A stretch of DNA of 64,000 nt from Paenibacillus turicensis (lineage in GTDB: Bacteria; Bacillota; Bacilli; Paenibacillales; Paenibacillaceae). Positions within the stretch are counted from its first letter, which is position 1. Every line of letters starts with the position of its first letter. A program made the translations under genes and the position numbers. The notes beneath the pieces are model-generated. The model was not told the DNA's origin. It saw nothing but the letters and a program-made list of their open reading frames with translations, and ran no database searches. The stretch covers positions 22,341-86,340 of the forward strand of contig NZ_JAGGKG010000021.1 in NCBI RefSeq assembly GCF_017873435.1. Reading direction: 5' to 3'. Positions 1-8,358 of the stretch are shown piece after piece.

Positions 1-230
1 ATATGACGCAAAAAGATCGGCTCTTGTCGTTCCATAACGGCGTAGATCTCTTTAAGTTCATGCTGTAGGCTGACTAACATGACTTCCCCAGGAACAAGCA
101 TTTTTGATTTGACAGAACCAAATAAACGATGTAGTTCTTCCTGAGCATATGGAGCAAAGCCATGGTTAGATGTGCATATTAATTTTGAAAATGCTGGTTC
201 ATCTATGACTTCATTTTCTAGTTGATTCAA
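1..230 (-). CDS. N-terminal part of a probable SAM-dependent RNA methyltransferase (FtsJ/RlmM-like), runs off the left edge
   Basis: Open from a TTG start at 230 to the window edge, about 76 codons. The TTG is preceded by GGGGG and an in-frame TAA, so the start is fairly secure. The N-terminus (ICTSNHGFAPYAQEEL, then LFGSVKSKMLVPGE and EPIFLRH) resembles the N-terminal RNA-binding region of RlmM/FtsJ-like methyltransferases as I remember them. The catalytic domain lies outside the window, so the assignment is tentative. It is the last gene of the minus-strand run 586 to 1 and starts 18 nt after the previous stop. Confidence 0.5.
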   Translation of the reverse strand, partial: MNQLENEVIDEPAFSKLICTSNHGFAPYAQEELHRLFGSVKSKMLVPGEVMLVSLQHELKEIYAVMERQEPIFLRH

Positions 231-247
231 AATTTAACCCCCAACTT

Positions 248-586
248 CTATTTTGCTTCTTTTGCTATATCGTCCAAACGAGAAAAAGGAATTGGACCGT
301 CATGCAAGGTAACATGCTCTGGCTTATTTTGATATAACATCTCATACATCTTTCTTTTGCCATACATGCTGGACGTGTGCAGAAAAATTTCATTTGCATA
401 AAGTCCCTCTCGTATCATGCCTGATACTACTTCACTTCCTGTTGGCTCTCCTGGTCCCATATCATAGTCTAAAGATAATATATCAACCTCAACCTCACGA
501 AGTACCTGCAAGCATTCCTCTACCGATCTAACTAAAGTAAAGCCTTTAGGACATCGTCGTAAATCATCCATATACAAATGAATCAA
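248..586 (-). CDS. Cyclic-phosphate processing receiver-domain protein
   Basis: A 112-residue single-domain protein with a receiver-like fold. The N-terminus has an acidic pair after the first strand (LYMDDLR), a central LSLDYDMGPGEPTG in the place of the phospho-acceptor loop, and IFLHTSS for the conserved Thr/Ser strand. This pattern fits the stand-alone cyclic-phosphate processing receiver family (PF20274), proposed to act in RNA or nucleotide end processing. The start is TTG at 586; an internal ATG five codons later would remove the first strand. It sits downstream of the repair genes at 610-2284, which suits a nucleic-acid role, but no activity can be read from the sequence. Confidence 0.75.
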   Translation of the reverse strand: MIHLYMDDLRRCPKGFTLVRSVEECLQVLREVEVDILSLDYDMGPGEPTGSEVVSGMIREGLYANEIFLHTSSMYGKRKMYEMLYQNKPEHVTLHDGPIPFSRLDDIAKEAK

Positions 587-609
587 TTAAGATCTTCCCT
601 TCCGCGGTA

Positions 610-1479
610 TTAACAGTTTTGTCGCTCTCCCCAGCGTCTAACCTTTTCAATATCTTCTCTATATGTTCCATCTCTTCCAGTTCTACTCTCGATAATCATT
701 GGCTTAGTTCGTACCTCAGGAATGGATAAAAAGTATTCAAAGCCTTTCTGACCAATAAACCCCTCTCCTGGTCTTGCATGTCGATCCTTACGGGACAGAG
801 CAGGGTATTGCGAATCGTTAAAATGAATACACTTAACATCCGCCCAAAAATTATACTCTTGAGCCTTTTGGACAAAGTTATTATCCTGATCCCCAACCCA
901 CATTCCTGAAGCAAATGCATGACATGTATCCAGGCAAAACCCAACATATTCGGGTTTCTCACATAAACTACGAATTTTAGTTAATTCTTCAATGGTGATT
1001 CCCATGTCTCCATGATCACCTGCTTGATTTTCCAGCAAAAGCATAGACTTGCCCTGCCAGTGTGAAAGCACTTTATTTATACATTGTATAATATTTTGGT
1101 ATCCTTGCAAGAGATTAATTCCCTTATAAATACCAAAATGAACAATTATTCCAATTGACCCACACGCCTCACTAATTTCCAAATCATTTTTTAATGAAGC
1201 AGTGGTACGATTAAACTGGTCATCCGAAGCATTTGTCTCTACCGCTAAATTACTTGGATATGGGGTATGAATAACAGAGAGAATGTCATTCTCTCTACAA
1301 ATTTTTTTACATTTTGTGGCCTCAGCCTTGTCAAAATCTTTTACAGTAAGGCTTCGTGGATTTTTTGAAAAAAACTGATAGCAGTTCCCTCCCTGCTTCA
1401 TCGCAGTTAATGCTGCACCTGCGAATCCAGTCCGAATACTGTGATGACCTCCTACATACAGAGGTACATTATTTTTCAT
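610..1479 (-). CDS. Endonuclease IV-like TIM-barrel protein (AP endonuclease family 2)
   Basis: 289 residues, close to the usual endonuclease IV length (about 280-300). The metal-binding and barrel motifs are in order: YVGGHHSIRTG at the N-terminus, VIHTPY, GIIVHFGIYKG, LLLENQAG, GFCLDTCHAFASG, IHFNDS, RHARPGEGFIG and MIIESR at the C-terminus. Members cleave 5' of abasic sites using a trinuclear zinc centre. The ATG lies inside the last codons of the Fpg-like gene (11-nt overlap), so the two are translationally coupled, which fits glycosylase followed by AP endonuclease in base-excision repair. Whether it is the housekeeping Nfo or a paralogue cannot be decided here. Confidence 0.88.
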   Translation of the reverse strand: MKNNVPLYVGGHHSIRTGFAGAALTAMKQGGNCYQFFSKNPRSLTVKDFDKAEATKCKKICRENDILSVIHTPYPSNLAVETNASDDQFNRTTASLKNDLEISEACGSIGIIVHFGIYKGINLLQGYQNIIQCINKVLSHWQGKSMLLLENQAGDHGDMGITIEELTKIRSLCEKPEYVGFCLDTCHAFASGMWVGDQDNNFVQKAQEYNFWADVKCIHFNDSQYPALSRKDRHARPGEGFIGQKGFEYFLSIPEVRTKPMIIESRTGRDGTYREDIEKVRRWGERQNC

Positions 1480-2284
1480 GCTGGCAGCCAGGACTATAAA
1501 ACATTTTTTTACCGTTAATTTCTCCCTTTACAATAGTATCTCCACAACGTGGACATACACTGCCCTCCTCATCGTAAACAACACACAAATCATTAGAGCC
1601 ACCTGTTAAAGTATCGCCTTGCATAAGCGGAGACTCCATGTATCCTCCTGCTTGTGTTGCTGTAATCAACACTTTTCGCATTGCATGGTATAGCTCGCGT
1701 AAATCTTGCTCATTTAAATTTTGAATTTTTACACTTGGTCTAAGCTTTGCCTCATAAGCTATCTCATCAACATAGCAATTACCAATCCCGGCGATGACGT
1801 CTTGATTCGTTAACGTCGTTTTAATGCTTCCTTTTCGTGATGAAATTAGCTCAATAAATTTAGATTCTGTCATTTTTGAATGTAGTGGCTCGGGCCCTAA
1901 ATGACCAAACTTTTCATCAATTTCCTTCGCCGTTAACAAATGCAAATAACCAAGTCGTAGCCCAATAAAGAATAACACTTTGTCACCAAAGGAAATTTCA
2001 ATTTGTGTGGTCCGATCAAGGCGATCCTCGTCAGAACCTAAATATAGCAATCCACCTAACATAAGATGAAGCACTAAACGTCTACCGTTATCTAGGTGAA
2101 AAATTAAATGCTTTGCACGTCGTTCTACAAAAATGACATGTCTATCCTGAAGCTCCGCCTCAAATTGCTCTACACTTGTATTTATAGATTTTGGTCTATT
2201 TACAACTACTTTTGTTATCTTTTTATCTAAAATGTGCTGAGAAAGCTGTATTTTGTAATTTTCCATTTCTGGTAGTTCCGGCAT
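1469..2284 (-). CDS. Fpg/MutM-like DNA glycosylase with an incomplete zinc finger
   Basis: 271 residues. It begins MPELPEMENYK, matching the Fpg N-terminus where Pro2 is the catalytic nucleophile and Glu3 the acid. RRAKHLIF carries the conserved DNA-binding lysine, and GIGNCYVDEIAYEAKLRP is the helix-two-turn-helix. The C-terminal finger reads VCPRCG then FYSPGCQHEK: the third cysteine of the usual Cys4 site is Ser, leaving three Cys plus a possible His. Family members remove oxidised purines and nick the abasic site. The first gene of a coupled pair with the endonuclease IV-like gene. The divergent finger suggests a paralogue rather than the main MutM. Confidence 0.87.
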   Translation of the reverse strand: MPELPEMENYKIQLSQHILDKKITKVVVNRPKSINTSVEQFEAELQDRHVIFVERRAKHLIFHLDNGRRLVLHLMLGGLLYLGSDEDRLDRTTQIEISFGDKVLFFIGLRLGYLHLLTAKEIDEKFGHLGPEPLHSKMTESKFIELISSRKGSIKTTLTNQDVIAGIGNCYVDEIAYEAKLRPSVKIQNLNEQDLRELYHAMRKVLITATQAGGYMESPLMQGDTLTGGSNDLCVVYDEEGSVCPRCGDTIVKGEINGKKMFYSPGCQHEK

Positions 2285-2302
2285 GTTTATCTATCCTTTC
2301 AC

Positions 2303-3091
2303 TCACTGTCTAATTAAATCAATCACTTCTATAAGATCATTGCATATCACATCTGCTTTTAAATTTGTCCTTTGTTCAAAGGATTCCAAATTTTTGGCAT
2401 TTGTAACCCCTGTTAAAGTTAATATAGTGCCACATCCTACATTAGCACCCGCTGAAATATCTGTTAGCATATTGTCACCAATCACAGCAATTTGTTCATT
2501 TGGGAGCTGTAACTTATGAATTGCATATTCCATTAATATGCGAGAGGGTTTTCCTATTATTGTTGGTTTTTTCCCTGTAGCCGCTTCAATAGCTGCTCCA
2601 AGTGTACCCGCGCCAGGCGCAAAACCTTCCTTCGTAGGCAACATCAGGTCGGGATTTGTCAAAATAAACTCAGCTCCGTTGGCGATCCAGTTCATTGCTT
2701 TGCTTAATGTTTCATATGTAAAAGAACGATCAATGCCTTGAACAACTATATCTGGCTTTTCCCATTCTATCGATACATTAGCCTCATGCAAGGCGGTCAA
2801 TAATCCATGCTCACCTATAGGCGCAACTGTAGCAGCGGGCTTCGTACGCTTAATATAATCCGCAGCGGCTACTGCAGAGGTACAAACCTGTTCCTGTAAG
2901 GCAGGGATACCCATTTCACGCAAATGTAATGCTACTTCCTCTGGTGTACGTGAGGAGTTATTTGTAACAAACAAATAAGGCTTACCACAATGATTAAGCT
3001 CATGAATCAATTGCTCCGCATGAGGTATAATACGACTCCCATGATATAAAGTTCCATCTAAATCAATTAAAAAGGCATTCCAGCTTGCCAA
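2303..3091 (-). CDS. yutF: HAD-IIA family phosphatase, YutF-like
   Basis: 262 residues. HAD motif I is LIDLDGTLYHG, motif II is LFVTNNSSRTPEEV, and motif III/IV is IGKPSRILMEYA followed by VIGDNMLTDISAGANVGC. The long cap between motifs II and III defines subfamily IIA (NagD/YutF, TIGR01457-like), sugar-phosphate or nucleotide phosphatases of loose specificity. The start is TTG at 3091 behind GGGGG. The gene ends 19 nt before the Fpg-like gene, so all four genes from 3091 to 248 may be cotranscribed. The substrate is unknown. Confidence 0.88.
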   Translation of the reverse strand: MASWNAFLIDLDGTLYHGSRIIPHAEQLIHELNHCGKPYLFVTNNSSRTPEEVALHLREMGIPALQEQVCTSAVAAADYIKRTKPAATVAPIGEHGLLTALHEANVSIEWEKPDIVVQGIDRSFTYETLSKAMNWIANGAEFILTNPDLMLPTKEGFAPGAGTLGAAIEAATGKKPTIIGKPSRILMEYAIHKLQLPNEQIAVIGDNMLTDISAGANVGCGTILTLTGVTNAKNLESFEQRTNLKADVICNDLIEVIDLIRQ

Positions 3092-3214
3092 GACAATCCC
3101 CCCTTATGTAGCCTATAACAATACTATTTGATTTTGTCTATTTTGCGTCGAACACCATCGAAGCATGTACAAGAACAGTGTCATTTCCTGCGCTTTCCCG
3201 GAAAATAATTTGGG

Positions 3215-3448
3215 TAATAATTATAGCTCAAAATCAAGAAAATAGTGGTTGCCAAGATGTTGATGGTTGCTACGAAACAGAGGGTTCTTCCGATCGTTGT
3301 TAAAACCAGATTCCTTCTTTTATTATAATTTATCGTTGAAATCTGGTTTTAAATACGAACGTTGCACTTCTCCAGAATCCCTCTGTCCCTTCGCTAATTC
3401 AGGTGTTTGTCAACCACTATTTACAGCAACAATGAGCTATAATTATTA
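3215..3448. repeat. 234-bp fold-back (nested inverted repeat) element
   Basis: The 371-bp gap between yutF and rnz has no credible gene but carries a nested inverted repeat. The outer arms TAATAATTATAGCTCA (3215-3230) and TGAGCTATAATTATTA (3433-3448) are perfect complements. Inside, in order and mirrored, are AATAGTGGTTG with CAACCACTATT, ACAGAGGG with CCCTCTGT, and AAAACCAGATT with AATCTGGTTTT. I see no transposase and no obvious target duplication. It could be a MITE-like or REP-like element, or a structured transcript. Confidence 0.8.
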
Positions 3449-3462
3449 GATAGCTTCAGTAG

Positions 3463-4389
3463 TTAGGTGCGTTCTATTGGGTACAAGACATGTTCTTGTG
3501 CCAATTGAGAAGCAGGGAAGGTGTGCTGCGCCTCTGTTGCTAAAGCTTCTAATTGCTCTTCAGATTTGTATCTTGAGCTGAAATGCGTCATGTATAAAGT
3601 TTTAACGCCTGCCTCTTTTGCAGCTTCTGCCGCCTGAGTGGCAGTACTGTGATAATAAGTATGAGCAGTTGAAGCAAGCTCGTGTAAAAATGTAGCTTCA
3701 TGCACTAATACATTTGCACCCTTCGCTAATATCGCTACACCAGCACAAGGTCTTGTATCCCCTAATACCGTTACAATACGTCCCTTTTTAGGTTCACCTA
3801 AAACATCACTTGGCATAACAATAGTTCCATCTATCGCAGTCACACATTCCCCACGTTTTAACTGACCATACTGGGGCCCAGGCTTAATCCCTAAGGAATC
3901 TAAATATGTCATATTTAACTTACCTGGTTGATCCTTTTCTACAAAACGATAACCATAACTAGCAATTCGATGATCAAGCAGGGCTGATTCAACATAAAAA
4001 CGGTCATCCTCAAATATAGCCCCACCCTCATGCTCAATAATTTCAAGCTCATAGTTAATATGAGACTGACTAATCTCTAGTGCACTTTCAATAAAAGCTT
4101 TTAATCCGTGTGGGCCATATATTTGTAAAGGCGTATCTCCGCCCTGATAGGCACGACTTGAAATAAGTCCAGGTAAACCAAAAATGTGATCTCCATGCAA
4201 ATGAGTTACAAATATTTTTTCAAGCTTACTCAGCTTTAATGGCGAACGTAAAATTTGATGCTGCGTCGCTTCCCCACAATCAATTAACCAAAATGAGCGT
4301 CTTTCTTCAAGCAAACGTAGCGCCACAGAAGTAACATTACGTTCAAGTGAAGGGACTCCTGCATTTGTACCTAAAAAATAAAGTTCCAT
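3463..4389 (-). CDS. rnz: Ribonuclease Z (tRNA 3'-processing endonuclease)
   Basis: 308 residues, the normal length for a short-form RNase Z. The metallo-beta-lactamase signature VTHLHGDHIFGLPGL holds the zinc-binding HxHxDH. LGTNAGVPS at the N-terminus is the start of the first strand, GDTRPC and LVHEATFLHE provide further ligands, and MTHFSSRY is the C-terminal His motif. The enzyme cuts tRNA precursors after the discriminator base in the cytoplasm. It stands alone between the fold-back element and a HAD phosphatase. Confidence 0.95.
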   Translation of the reverse strand: MELYFLGTNAGVPSLERNVTSVALRLLEERRSFWLIDCGEATQHQILRSPLKLSKLEKIFVTHLHGDHIFGLPGLISSRAYQGGDTPLQIYGPHGLKAFIESALEISQSHINYELEIIEHEGGAIFEDDRFYVESALLDHRIASYGYRFVEKDQPGKLNMTYLDSLGIKPGPQYGQLKRGECVTAIDGTIVMPSDVLGEPKKGRIVTVLGDTRPCAGVAILAKGANVLVHEATFLHELASTAHTYYHSTATQAAEAAKEAGVKTLYMTHFSSRYKSEEQLEALATEAQHTFPASQLAQEHVLYPIERT

Positions 4390-4512
4390 GAACTATCATC
4401 CTTTTTAGTCAACATTCTGTAACAAATAATTTACCATTGATGATCTAGACTTCAAAACGTTCACGCTTTAGTTTATCAGAATGGAGACCAATATAAAAGC
4501 GCAGCAAAACAA

Positions 4513-4556
4513 TCAAGCTCCTTTCAATCCATTTAAGGATCAAAAGGAGCTTTCTT
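4513..4556 (-). terminator. Hairpin terminator after the HAD hydrolase
   Basis: AAGCTCCTTT (4515-4524) pairs with AAAGGAGCTT (4543-4552), with U-rich sequence on both sides. It lies 23 nt beyond the stop of the minus-strand hydrolase and may act in both directions. Confidence 0.6.
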
Positions 4557-4578
4557 TTGTTATTGCATCAGCTTAGAC

Positions 4579-5376
4579 TTAAGCATTTTCTGCAATAATA
4601 TCATGCAACTCTGATAAATGTTTAATTTCGTAATTTGGCACAATTTCATCATTACGGATATGTCCAGTACGGTTCACCCACACTGCATGCATTCCAACGC
4701 TAAGAGAACCTTTTACATCAGTCGTTAATTTGTCACCAACCATAAGCGCTTCTTCTGGTTTTACATCTAACAGCTCAAGTGCGTGATGGAAGATGGAGGA
4801 GTCTGGTTTTCCTTTTCCGAATGTACCCGAAATAATAATGTGATTAAAATAAGGTGTTAATTCAGGCACACCATCTATTTTTTCTTGTTGCAATGAAGGA
4901 CAACCATTTGTTAAAAGCAATAATTTATATTTACCTTTTAATTCATCTAGAACTTTAAACGTTTCATTATCATATACGTAAGGGCGCTTGCGACGTTCAA
5001 TACCAAATCGATCTGCAAGCTTACGAGCTAGCTCTCTATTATCCACACCACAAGCTTTAAGACCACGATGCCAAGACTCCTCACGATAAATTGGGGCTAA
5101 CTGCTCCAATTGACGAAATTCAGGCTGCTCTCCTGCTGAGAAATTTCCCCATAAAGCTTCAAAAGGATTAATACCAATCATCTTTGTAAAAGCAAAGGGT
5201 TCATATGTAGCATATAGCGCTCTAGCTTCTTTACGAACTTCGGCTTCTAGCTGCGCTTCATCAACGTTTGCTTCCTGGTGTGCAACTTGACATGTTGCTT
5301 CAAAGGCTTCCGTTACACTTTTATCGTCCCATAATAAAGTATCATCTAAGTCAAAACATACAGCCTTAATTGTCAC
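4579..5376 (-). CDS. HAD-IA family hydrolase (YsaA/YjjG-like phosphatase)
   Basis: About 265 residues from the chosen GTG at 5376. An upstream ATG at 5409 is in frame, but the codons between encode the GGGGAGGA ribosome site, which sits 9 nt before the GTG, so translation most likely starts VTIKAVCFDL. Motif I is FDLDDTLLWDD, motif II LLLTNGCPS, motif III KGKPDSSIF and motif IV VGDKLTTDVKGS; the helical cap between I and II defines class IA. Relatives act as nucleotidases or phosphoserine phosphatases. The substrate here is unproven. Confidence 0.85.
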   Translation of the reverse strand: MTIKAVCFDLDDTLLWDDKSVTEAFEATCQVAHQEANVDEAQLEAEVRKEARALYATYEPFAFTKMIGINPFEALWGNFSAGEQPEFRQLEQLAPIYREESWHRGLKACGVDNRELARKLADRFGIERRKRPYVYDNETFKVLDELKGKYKLLLLTNGCPSLQQEKIDGVPELTPYFNHIIISGTFGKGKPDSSIFHHALELLDVKPEEALMVGDKLTTDVKGSLSVGMHAVWVNRTGHIRNDEIVPNYEIKHLSELHDIIAENA

Positions 5377-5411
5377 AACACATCTTCCTCCCCAAATTAT
5401 CCTATACAAAA

Positions 5412-5945
5412 CTATTCTTTTATAACTTTAACCTGATGAGTGTATCCAAATTTCTCTAAACTATCTCCCATTGCTGCAACATCAAAACGATTACGGATGC
5501 GGTTAAACGTCCATTTTGATCCTCTGCCCTTAGGAACAACAACAATCTGGTCTTTTCTAATGATAATTTTATCAATATTAGCGGCATCCACCATTAAGTC
5601 ACGATTAAAACGTGAAGTATATAAGAAGTTTTTGTGAATACGAAGATATGGTTTTCTTAAAAAGATAACGAGCGACAAAAGCAAATACAAAACAATTGTA
5701 ATCCAGAAAATTGCAGTGTCTGCCCCTGTTGCTTTTGTAGCTATCCCTAAGCCTCCATATAAAATCGCAATTAAACTTAAAGTGACGGGTAGCACAATTT
5801 TTCTTCCTTTAAAAACCTCACCATCACCACGCGACCCTATCATCGCGCCTCCACCGCCGCCCGAGCCACGATTTGTATTTACATTGATTCCTTTTTTCTT
5901 CAAACGAACTTGATTCCGTTCTACCTTCCTATCAAATGACCCCAT
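5412..5945 (-). CDS. Membrane protein with two TM helices and a C-terminal PH-like region, unknown function
   Basis: 177 residues. A basic, glycine-rich N-terminus (GSGGGGGAM near residue 30) is followed by two hydrophobic segments at about 50-70 and 78-95. The C-terminal region of about 80 residues (LRIHKNFLYTSRFNRDLM, then DKIIIRKDQIVVV and WTFNRIRNRF) has the alternating strand pattern of a bacterial PH-like domain. I do not recognise a named family. The ATG at 5945 is preceded by AGGAGG. It lies 35 nt upstream of the HAD gene, probably the same transcript. Confidence 0.7.
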   Translation of the reverse strand: MGSFDRKVERNQVRLKKKGINVNTNRGSGGGGGAMIGSRGDGEVFKGRKIVLPVTLSLIAILYGGLGIATKATGADTAIFWITIVLYLLLSLVIFLRKPYLRIHKNFLYTSRFNRDLMVDAANIDKIIIRKDQIVVVPKGRGSKWTFNRIRNRFDVAAMGDSLEKFGYTHQVKVIKE

Positions 5946-5971
5946 TCATTTTCCTCCTACAAAACTTTGTA

Positions 5972-6145
5972 TTATTTATCAACTACCTCAATGGATTCAA
6001 GCTGCTGTCTGAAATTTTTACGAATATTTTGTAAATAAATTTCACGTAATTTAGCTCTTTCCAATAGTTCCTCTTCATTTAATCCCGATTCTTTTTGCTT
6101 ACGAGCAAGCTGATTAATTCGTTCTACCAAAGCATCAATATCCAT
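5972..6145 (-). CDS. ynzC: DUF896 family protein YnzC
   Basis: 57 residues, starting MDIDALVERINQLARKQKES and continuing GLNEEELLERAKLREIYL and IRKNFRQQLESI. This is the typical small two-helix DUF896 protein. The ATG at 6145 is preceded by AGGAGG. In Bacillus the family member sits next to sosA/yneA and lexA, as it does here. The cellular role is not established. Confidence 0.92.
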   Translation of the reverse strand: MDIDALVERINQLARKQKESGLNEEELLERAKLREIYLQNIRKNFRQQLESIEVVDK

Positions 6146-6217
6146 AATTTCCTCCTGTAACTTATCTTTAGCACTTCACAACAATTTAAGACGCTCATCC
6201 TTTACTTTGACACGACT

Positions 6218-6260
6218 AAAAGAGCTTGTCAAGGCAACTTCACCTATACTGCCCAAGCTC
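6218..6260 (-). terminator. Terminator after sosA
   Basis: GAGCTTG (6222-6228) and CAAGCTC (6254-6260) form a stem that, read on the minus strand, is followed by TTTTAG. It lies between sosA and ynzC. Confidence 0.5.
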
Positions 6261-6340
6261 ATTAAACTTCATTATTTTTTATGCATTTCATAACATTAAA
6301 TACATTTCTTAGATTTACTTATACTGTAAAACTATAAATT

Positions 6341-6724
6341 TCAATCCAATATTGGTATGGCAATAACCTCGCCTGCATGTATAACGCTATTTTTCATATT
6401 ATTTGCCTTTTGAATGACCTGAATAAATGCTCTTGTATCCCATTTCTCTGGCTTGTATTGTGTCGCAAGCTGCCATAAGGTGTCACCCGCTTGTATAATC
6501 ACCATTTCTTTTTCTATATTATTAGCTCTATCAGGTGACTCGAATGCCTTCACTGCTACAGTACAAATTAACATAAATAGGATTGTTATCCCCAAAACCC
6601 GCCACACTTTTTTAAATCCCTTGATTCCACTTATCTTTGTAGCATAGTTTGAAATTTTAGTTGACGAATTGTCCTGTGAAGCAGGTAGAGTATAAATGCT
6701 TTGATATGAACTATATTTTAACAT
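6341..6724 (-). CDS. yneA: SOS cell-division suppressor SosA/YneA (LysM protein)
   Basis: 127 residues: a poorly conserved N-terminus, one transmembrane segment at about 43-62 (VLGITILFMLICTVAVKAF), then a LysM domain from about 75 (VIIQAGDTLWQLATQY to HAGEVIAIPI). In Bacillus, YneA is made during the SOS response and delays septation from outside the membrane until it is degraded. The gene is divergent from lexA and its promoter region carries LexA boxes, so SOS control is well supported. RBS AGAGGTG precedes the ATG. Confidence 0.92.
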   Translation of the reverse strand: MLKYSSYQSIYTLPASQDNSSTKISNYATKISGIKGFKKVWRVLGITILFMLICTVAVKAFESPDRANNIEKEMVIIQAGDTLWQLATQYKPEKWDTRAFIQVIQKANNMKNSVIHAGEVIAIPILD

Positions 6725-6751
6725 GATCGCACCTCTTTTTTTCGAACGAAT

Positions 6752-6765
6752 CGAACGAACGTTCT
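6752..6765. promoter_or_regulatory. LexA (SOS) box, sosA side
   Basis: CGAACGAACGTTCT matches CGAAC-N4-GTTCG except for the last base. It lies 28 nt upstream of the sosA start. Confidence 0.85.
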
Positions 6766-6785
6766 TGTTTTTCTATACTATATCA

Positions 6786-6799
6786 CGAACACTTGTTTG
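6786..6799. promoter_or_regulatory. Second LexA box, sosA side
   Basis: CGAACACTTGTTTG fits CGAAC-N4-GTTYG with one change. A weaker version, CGAACAAATATTCT, follows at 6815-6828. Confidence 0.8.
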
Positions 6800-6925
6800 C
6801 TTCAATATATTTTACGAACAAATATTCTTATTTTTTTACACACTTTTTCACGTATAGAATAACTAGTTTTGCTCTTCTCTGTACTCAAAAAACCAAAAAA
6901 GCCTATAACAACAGTATTTTTATAT

Positions 6926-6939
6926 AGAACTTATGTTTG
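6926..6939. promoter_or_regulatory. LexA box, lexA side (distal)
   Basis: AGAACTTATGTTTG keeps GAAC-N4-GTTT at consensus spacing. It sits directly upstream of and overlapping the lexA -35 region. Confidence 0.7.
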
Positions 6940-6941
6940 TG

Positions 6942-6955
6942 CGAACGAGGGTTCC
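6942..6955. promoter_or_regulatory. LexA box inside the lexA promoter
   Basis: CGAACGAGGGTTCC lies between a -35-like TTGTGC (6937-6942) and a perfect -10 TATAAT (6960-6965; 17-bp spacer). Bound LexA would block the polymerase, so lexA is autorepressed. Confidence 0.85.
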
Positions 6956-7000
6956 ATGTTATAATTTTACTAATACGTTAATTAGATGGGGTTGATTATT

Positions 7001-7630
7001 GTGTCAAAGGTTTCTAGCCGTCAACAGGCTATTCTTGAATTTATACGTAGTGAAGTTCGGTTAAAGGGTTATCCTCCCTCTGTTCGAGAAATTGGGGAAG
7101 CTGTAGGTTTGGCTTCTAGTTCAACTGTTCATGGTCATTTGGATCGCCTAGAGAAAAAAGGTTTTATTCGTCGGGACCCAACTAAACCAAGAGCGATTGA
7201 GCTACTTGCTCAAGAAGATGGGGATCATGATGTTAGTTTATTTGCACATACTGTGACGCGTGTACCAGTCATTGGTAAGGTTACTGCTGGTGTTCCTATT
7301 TTAGCTACTGAAAATATCGAAGATTATTTTCCTTTGCCTCAGCATTATAGTGGAGAAGGACAAGTTTTCATGTTGTCTGTAATGGGAAATAGTATGATTG
7401 AAGCTGGAATTCATAATGGGGATTACGTCATTGTTAGACAGCAGCATACTGCTGAAAATGGTGACATTGTTGTTGCGATGACAGAAGAAGATGAAGCTAC
7501 AGTAAAAACATTTTATAAAGAACGTGATCATATTAGATTACAGCCAGAAAATCCTGATATGAGCCCAATTTTATTGAAAAATGTAAGTATTTTAGGTAAG
7601 GTTATTGGTTTGTTCCGCGACTTGCACTAA
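7001..7630 (+). CDS. lexA: SOS transcriptional repressor LexA
   Basis: 209 residues from the GTG at 7001. An upstream ATG at 6986 is in frame, but its codons encode the GGGG ribosome site and LexA homologues begin at this position. The N-terminal winged helix reads [20 protein letters not shown]. The Ala-Gly self-cleavage site is in KVTAGVPI, the catalytic Ser in [10 protein letters not shown] and the catalytic Lys in ATVKTFYKE. RecA filaments trigger autocleavage and derepress sosA, uvrX and lexA itself in this window. Confidence 0.97.
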   Translation: MSKVSSRQQAILEFIRSEVRLKGYPPSVREIGEAVGLASSSTVHGHLDRLEKKGFIRRDPTKPRAIELLAQEDGDHDVSLFAHTVTRVPVIGKVTAGVPILATENIEDYFPLPQHYSGEGQVFMLSVMGNSMIEAGIHNGDYVIVRQQHTAENGDIVVAMTEEDEATVKTFYKERDHIRLQPENPDMSPILLKNVSILGKVIGLFRDLH

Positions 7631-7756
7631 TTTTAGTTAAGATTAGTTATTAGTAATATATTCATTTTGTCATATTTTCTTATCCTTTTGGTCATGATAG
7701 CTATAAGAATTATCTTTTACTTAGATATTCAATCCAATGCTAAGGATATGATCAAA

Positions 7757-7933
7757 ATGGACGAAATCAAGGAGATATTACACAAAATTGAGGAGCTTCG
7801 CCAACAGCTGAATGCTTTTCAAGCAAAGCAATTAACCGATCCTGAGGTAATTAAAATTAGTACAGAGCTGGATCAAGTTTTAAATGAATATCAACGTATG
7901 CTCAATCAGAAAAAATTTAATTCTACTGATTAA
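7757..7933 (+). CDS. Spo0E-like aspartyl-phosphate phosphatase
   Basis: 58 residues starting MDEIKEILHKIEELRQQL, with the Spo0E signature in KISTELDQVLNEYQRML (SxxLDxxLNxY-type). The ATG at 7757 has AAGGAT 9 nt upstream. Family members dephosphorylate Spo0A~P and restrain sporulation; the Asp in the ELDQ motif is the key residue. The gene follows lexA and precedes a YjfB-like gene. Confidence 0.8.
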   Translation: MDEIKEILHKIEELRQQLNAFQAKQLTDPEVIKISTELDQVLNEYQRMLNQKKFNSTD

Positions 7934-8008
7934 GCTTTTAGTGATATAGTATTGATATACTTTACATCACTTCATTAAACTACATGTTTTTCAACAGGAG
8001 GTTTTACT

Positions 8009-8185
8009 ATGGATATTGCTGCACTTTCTACACAGTTATCACAAGCTAATTTAAAACAGGACGTTGGTATTTCCTTGATGAAAATGGTGAAAGATCAGAC
8101 ATCCGTTCAAACTCAGGCTTTAACTAAGCTTATGGAAACTAGTGCGCAACCTCATCTTGGTGGAAATGTAGATATTAAGATTTAA
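8009..8185 (+). CDS. YjfB family protein
   Basis: 58 residues beginning MDIAALSTQLSQANLKQDVG, with the family pattern VSLMKMV-like helix, a Gln/Thr-rich linker and a short C-terminus. RBS AGGAGGTTTT precedes the ATG. A perfect palindromic terminator follows. The function of YjfB proteins is not known to me. Confidence 0.85.
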   Translation: MDIAALSTQLSQANLKQDVGISLMKMVKDQTSVQTQALTKLMETSAQPHLGGNVDIKI

Positions 8186-8230
8186 TACTATTAGCTATAT
8201 AATGGCTAGTTATTTACATAAGGAGAAAAA

Positions 8231-8260
8231 AAGAAGGGATATCCCTTCTTTTTTTCTTTT
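8231..8260 (+). terminator. Rho-independent terminator after yjfB-like gene
   Basis: AAGAAGGGATATCCCTTCTT is a perfect 20-bp palindrome followed by TTTTTTCTTTTTC. Confidence 0.92.
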
Positions 8261-8358
8261 TCAGAATTACTATAGGCGTCTCTGCTTTTAATTACTTAAC
8301 TAAACATTGTGAATGGAATTACATTGTGGGATAATTTAGGGGAATGGAGGCGGACATA

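Noticed and set aside
3267..3449. 60-residue plus-strand ORF in the yutF-rnz gap
   Set aside because: It lies entirely inside the fold-back element, has no ribosome site and its sequence follows from the inverted repeats.
6986..7000. Longer LexA start at ATG 6986
   Set aside because: The ATG overlaps the GGGG ribosome site and adds residues that LexA homologues lack.
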